This document shows, piece by piece, positions 6,238 through 8,155 of a stretch of 8,155 bases of DNA (its first letter is position 1; each line of letters starts with the position of its first letter). The DNA lies in the NCBI GenBank assembly GCA_027484495.1, contig JAIXSW010000303.1:1-8155 (forward strand), given 5' to 3'. The notes under the pieces were generated by a model. It made no database searches, was not told where the DNA came from, and worked only from the letters and a program-made list of their open reading frames with translations. The position numbers and the translations under genes were made by a program. This DNA comes from Gammaproteobacteria bacterium. Its GTDB lineage: Bacteria > Pseudomonadota > Gammaproteobacteria > Enterobacterales > Alteromonadaceae.

Positions 6238-7776
6238 TCAGGCTTTTGGACCTGCATCGCGGATCGCCGCAGAAACGTCGTATTTTTTAAAGTTGTTGGC
6301 AAATTCAGCCGCCAGTTTGGCCGCGAACTGATCATATTGTGCTTTGTCAGCCCAAGTTTCGCGCGGGTTCAGCAACGTGCTGTCGACGCCAGGAATAACT
6401 ACCGGCACATCCAGATTCAGTTGTGGCAGGTGCACTGTCTCAACATTAGCCAGCTCACCAGACACGATAGCGTCGATGATGGCGCGGGTAGTCGGGATGT
6501 CAAAACGCTGACCAACGCCATGCGGACCACCGGTCCAGCCGGTATTGACCAGATAAACTTTTGAGTTGAACTCACGCACGCGTTTGATCAGCAGTTCAGC
6601 ATAAACACCGGCCGGACGTGGGAAGAATGGCGCCCCAAAGCAAGTAGAGAAGGTCGATTCGATAGCTGAGGTGGAGCCAATTTCAGTCGATCCGACTTTC
6701 GCAGTGTAACCAGACAGGAAGTGATAAGCAGCAGCTTCTTCTGATAACACAGAGACGGGTGGCAGCACACCGGATACGTCACAGGTCAGGAATACAACAG
6801 CACGCGGTTCACCGGCACGGTTGGCTTCGACACGTTTTTCTACGTGGGCCAGCGGATAAGCTGCGCGGCTGTTTTGGGTCAGTGTGGCGTCTTTGTAATC
6901 TGGCGTGCGATTGTCATCCAGTACAACGTTTTCAAGGATGGTACCAAAGCGGATCGCATCCCAAATCACCGGTTCGTTTTTCTTCGACAGGTCGATACAT
7001 TTCGCATAGCAACCGCCTTCAATATTAAACACACTGCCTGGTGCCCAACCGTGTTCGTCATCCCCGATCAGGAAGCGTTTCGGATCGGCAGACAATGTCG
7101 TTTTCCCTGTGCCTGACAGACCAAAGAACAAGGTCACATCGCCGGCTTCGCCAACGTTGGCTGAACAGTGCATTGGCAACACGCCTTTGGCTGGCAACAG
7201 GAAGTTCTGTACTGAGAACATCGCTTTTTTCATTTCGCCGGCGTAACGCATACCAGCTAACAGCACTTTGCGCTCAGCAAAGTTGATCATCACGGTGCCG
7301 TCTGAATTGGTGCCGTCACGCGTCGGATCACAGGCGAAACCAGGGACATTCAGAATTTGCCAGGTTGGTTTGCCGGCTACGTTCCACTGAGCTGGGGTGA
7401 TAAACAGGTTTTTAGCAAACACATGTTGCCAGGCGGTTTCGGTGCGCACGACTACCGGCAGGTAGTGTTCAGGATCCGCGCCGACTTCCAGATGAGAAGT
7501 GAAGTGCTCACGGTCGTTCAGAAAGTGCTCTACTTTGTTCCACAGCGCGTTGAAAACGTCAGCAGCGACTGGTTGATTCACATTGCCCCACTGAATATCG
7601 TTTTCAGTGCTGGCTTCACGCACAATAAAACGGTCTTTCGGCGAGCGGCCTGTTCTGTGACCGGTGCGCACCACAAGGGCGCCGTTGTCTGCCAGAACAC
7701 CTTCGTTACGGCGGATGGCATGTTCAACCAGATCTGCCACAGATAAATCTATGTGGCTATTTGTTTGCGTGGTCAT
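6238..7776 (-). CDS. pckA: PckA, ATP-dependent phosphoenolpyruvate carboxykinase
   Basis: PckA converts oxaloacetate and ATP to phosphoenolpyruvate, CO2 and ADP, the entry step of gluconeogenesis from C4 acids in the cytoplasm. The 512-residue product carries all catalytic motifs. These are the substrate loop TGRSPKD (42-48), YAGEMKKAMFS (178-188) with the Mn-site lysine K184, H203 in MHCSANVGE, the P-loop GLSGTGKTT (219-227), the kinase-2 motif IGDDEHGW (237-244) and R304 in QNSRAAYP. Each residue sits 29 positions earlier than its E. coli counterpart, so the protein lacks the extra N-terminal segment of the 540-residue enteric enzyme. Motifs such as LLAGMRYAGEMKKAMFSVQN match the Pseudomonas-type enzyme from memory. 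The ATG at 7776 is chosen because AAGGAG (7792-7787) lies ten bases upstream; the frame is open 41 codons further but that part has no family similarity. It converges on envZ and stands alone. Confidence 0.96.
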   Translation of the reverse strand: MTTQTNSHIDLSVADLVEHAIRRNEGVLADNGALVVRTGHRTGRSPKDRFIVREASTENDIQWGNVNQPVAADVFNALWNKVEHFLNDREHFTSHLEVGADPEHYLPVVVRTETAWQHVFAKNLFITPAQWNVAGKPTWQILNVPGFACDPTRDGTNSDGTVMINFAERKVLLAGMRYAGEMKKAMFSVQNFLLPAKGVLPMHCSANVGEAGDVTLFFGLSGTGKTTLSADPKRFLIGDDEHGWAPGSVFNIEGGCYAKCIDLSKKNEPVIWDAIRFGTILENVVLDDNRTPDYKDATLTQNSRAAYPLAHVEKRVEANRAGEPRAVVFLTCDVSGVLPPVSVLSEEAAAYHFLSGYTAKVGSTEIGSTSAIESTFSTCFGAPFFPRPAGVYAELLIKRVREFNSKVYLVNTGWTGGPHGVGQRFDIPTTRAIIDAIVSGELANVETVHLPQLNLDVPVVIPGVDSTLLNPRETWADKAQYDQFAAKLAAEFANNFKKYDVSAAIRDAGPKA

Positions 7777-7824
7777 TCTCAACAGACTCCTTCGGGTACA
7801 GAGCAGGGATTGGATTTCCTGATC

Positions 7825-7830
7825 ATTGTA
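7825..7830 (-). promoter_or_regulatory. Possible -10 element for pckA
   Basis: TACAAT on the - strand matches TATAAT at five of six positions and would start transcription about 42 bases before the pckA ATG. No good -35 lies at 16-18 bases; TTGTCG is 20 bases upstream. The promoter may therefore depend on an activator, or may lie elsewhere in this region. Confidence 0.3.
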
Positions 7831-7870
7831 TCGTAAGTCGACATTTCGAGCGACAAAAAAATGCAGAGCA

Positions 7871-7887
7871 AACTGATCAGACCTGCA
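7871..7887. promoter_or_regulatory. FadR-like operator candidate upstream of pckA
   Basis: AACTGATCAGACCTGCA matches the FadR palindrome AACTGGTCNGACCAGTT, as I remember it, at 12 of 16 defined positions, including the full core TC-N-GACC. FadR controls fatty-acid degradation and synthesis genes in gammaproteobacteria. The site is centred about 61 bases upstream of the start implied by the possible -10. A role at pckA would make sense, because growth on fatty acids needs gluconeogenesis. This is a motif match by eye only. Confidence 0.35.
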
Positions 7888-7917
7888 GGTTTTGCGCATA
7901 AAACCGCATTGATCGCA

Positions 7918-7945
7918 TATAAATGCAGCTTTTATTGCATTTATA
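7918..7945. repeat. 10-bp inverted repeat upstream of pckA
   Basis: TATAAATGCA (7918-7927) and TGCATTTATA (7936-7945) are perfect inverted repeats around an 8-base spacer. With one bulged A the match extends by CGC/GCG on the outside. No T-run follows on either strand, so it is not a terminator. The spacing suits a dimeric regulator, but I cannot name one; the arms do not fit CRP or ArgR well. Confidence 0.55.
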
Positions 7946-8013
7946 GCGGATTTTACTGATTTAGATGATTAATTATTACCAAATGAATTTCGTAATATGA
8001 CTTGTCGGAAAAC

Positions 8014-8043
8014 AAAAAGCCCGACGCAAGCATCGGGCTTTTT
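8014..8043. terminator. Bidirectional terminator after the right-edge gene
   Basis: Arms AAAAAGCCCGA (8014-8024) and TCGGGCTTTTT (8033-8043) pair fully around an 8-base loop. On the - strand the hairpin is followed by TTTTTGTTTTCC and lies 43 bases after the stop codon of the right-edge gene. It separates that gene from pckA, so pckA needs its own promoter. Confidence 0.88.
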
Positions 8044-8086
8044 CAGTTACAAAGGTCGACAGACCTCAGGATGGACTGCGAGGGTG

Positions 8087-8155
8087 TTAACCCCGGCGGT
8101 TACGACGCATCCACACCAGTGGTAATAACAGCAGAGTCCACAGACCTGCGCTACC
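8087..8155 (-). CDS. C-terminal tail of a probable GlyGly-CTERM protein (partial)
   Basis: The - strand frame from the right edge gives 22 residues and a TAA at 8089-8087. The tail reads GSAG, then a hydrophobic helix LWTLLLLPLVW, then the basic end MRRNRRG. This is the layout of a GlyGly-CTERM sorting signal: small glycine/serine motif, membrane helix, arginine cluster at the very C-terminus. In Vibrio, Shewanella and Aeromonas such tails are cut by rhombosortase, and the proteins, often proteases or other hydrolases, go on to the cell surface or type II secretion. The rest of the gene lies outside the window, so the protein itself cannot be identified. A properly spaced terminator downstream supports a real gene end. 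An ordinary C-terminal membrane anchor is the main alternative. Confidence 0.65.
   Translation of the reverse strand, partial: GSAGLWTLLLLPLVWMRRNRRG

Larger units (their letters stand above)
7777..8086. other. 310-bp non-coding region upstream of pckA
   Basis: No credible gene is seen here on either strand. The part next to pckA holds its ribosome binding site and a possible -10. The middle (7861-7950) holds a FadR-like site and an inverted repeat. The part from 7950 to 8010 is very AT-rich with no recognised motif. The far end holds a terminator for the gene at the right edge. The length suggests a regulated pckA leader. Confidence 0.6.

Noticed and set aside
7357..7746. 129-codon + strand open frame opposite the pckA N-terminal half
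   Set aside because: It is antisense to a well-conserved gene, has no ribosome binding site, and has no recognisable protein features.
7777..7899. 41-codon upstream extension of pckA
   Set aside because: The sequence has no family similarity and covers the ribosome binding site and possible -10 of the start at 7776.
7861..7959. Possible 32-codon + strand gene upstream of pckA
   Set aside because: There is no ribosome binding site, the composition is unlike a protein gene, and it overlaps the operator-like repeats.
7777..8010. CRP (cAMP receptor) site upstream of pckA
   Set aside because: I looked for TGTGA-N6-TCACA on both strands; the best candidates match in only one half.
1..8155. Mobile element, CRISPR array, tRNA, rRNA or prophage remnant
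   Set aside because: No transposase, terminal inverted repeats, regularly spaced repeats or cloverleaf sequence was seen; the genes are standard chromosomal ones.

Overview
The window looks like a chromosomal core region from a mid-GC gammaproteobacterium. The proteins closely resemble what I remember of the enteric Tex, GreB, OmpR and EnvZ, and the gene neighbourhood (tex, greB, ompR-envZ, pckA) is the one known from Escherichia coli. PckA is instead of the short type (512 aa) that I associate with Pseudomonas. A C-terminal tail at the right edge looks like a GlyGly-CTERM sorting signal. Together these suggest an Aeromonadales-type organism (Tolumonas- or Aeromonas-like). That placement is inference; no rRNA or other marker gene is present to settle it.

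Layout, left to right: (1) the C-terminal end of an unidentified protein on the + strand, then a perfectly palindromic bidirectional terminator; (2) tex on the - strand, converging on that terminator; (3) a 171-bp divergent region holding a strong sigma70-type promoter for greB and an imperfect hairpin on the tex side; (4) greB (+), followed closely by a small secreted four-cysteine protein made of two 40-residue repeats and then a 70-aa lipoprotein, ending at a terminator; (5) ompR-envZ (+), overlapping by one base, with a possible promoter partly inside the preceding terminator; (6) a palindromic terminator shared with the converging pckA (-); (7) a 310-bp non-coding region upstream of pckA with a FadR-like operator candidate, a 10-bp inverted repeat and a terminator; (8) the last 22 codons of a - strand gene at the right edge.

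Functional themes: Tex and GreB act on transcription elongation and RNA quality. OmpR-EnvZ is the osmosensing two-component system. PckA performs the committed step of gluconeogenesis. The two small envelope proteins between greB and ompR are the least understood genes. The most interesting leads are the internally duplicated four-cysteine protein, the GlyGly-CTERM tail, and the FadR-like site that would link pckA to fatty-acid use. I saw no mobile element, CRISPR array, tRNA or rRNA, and no evidence of a wholly new multi-gene system.
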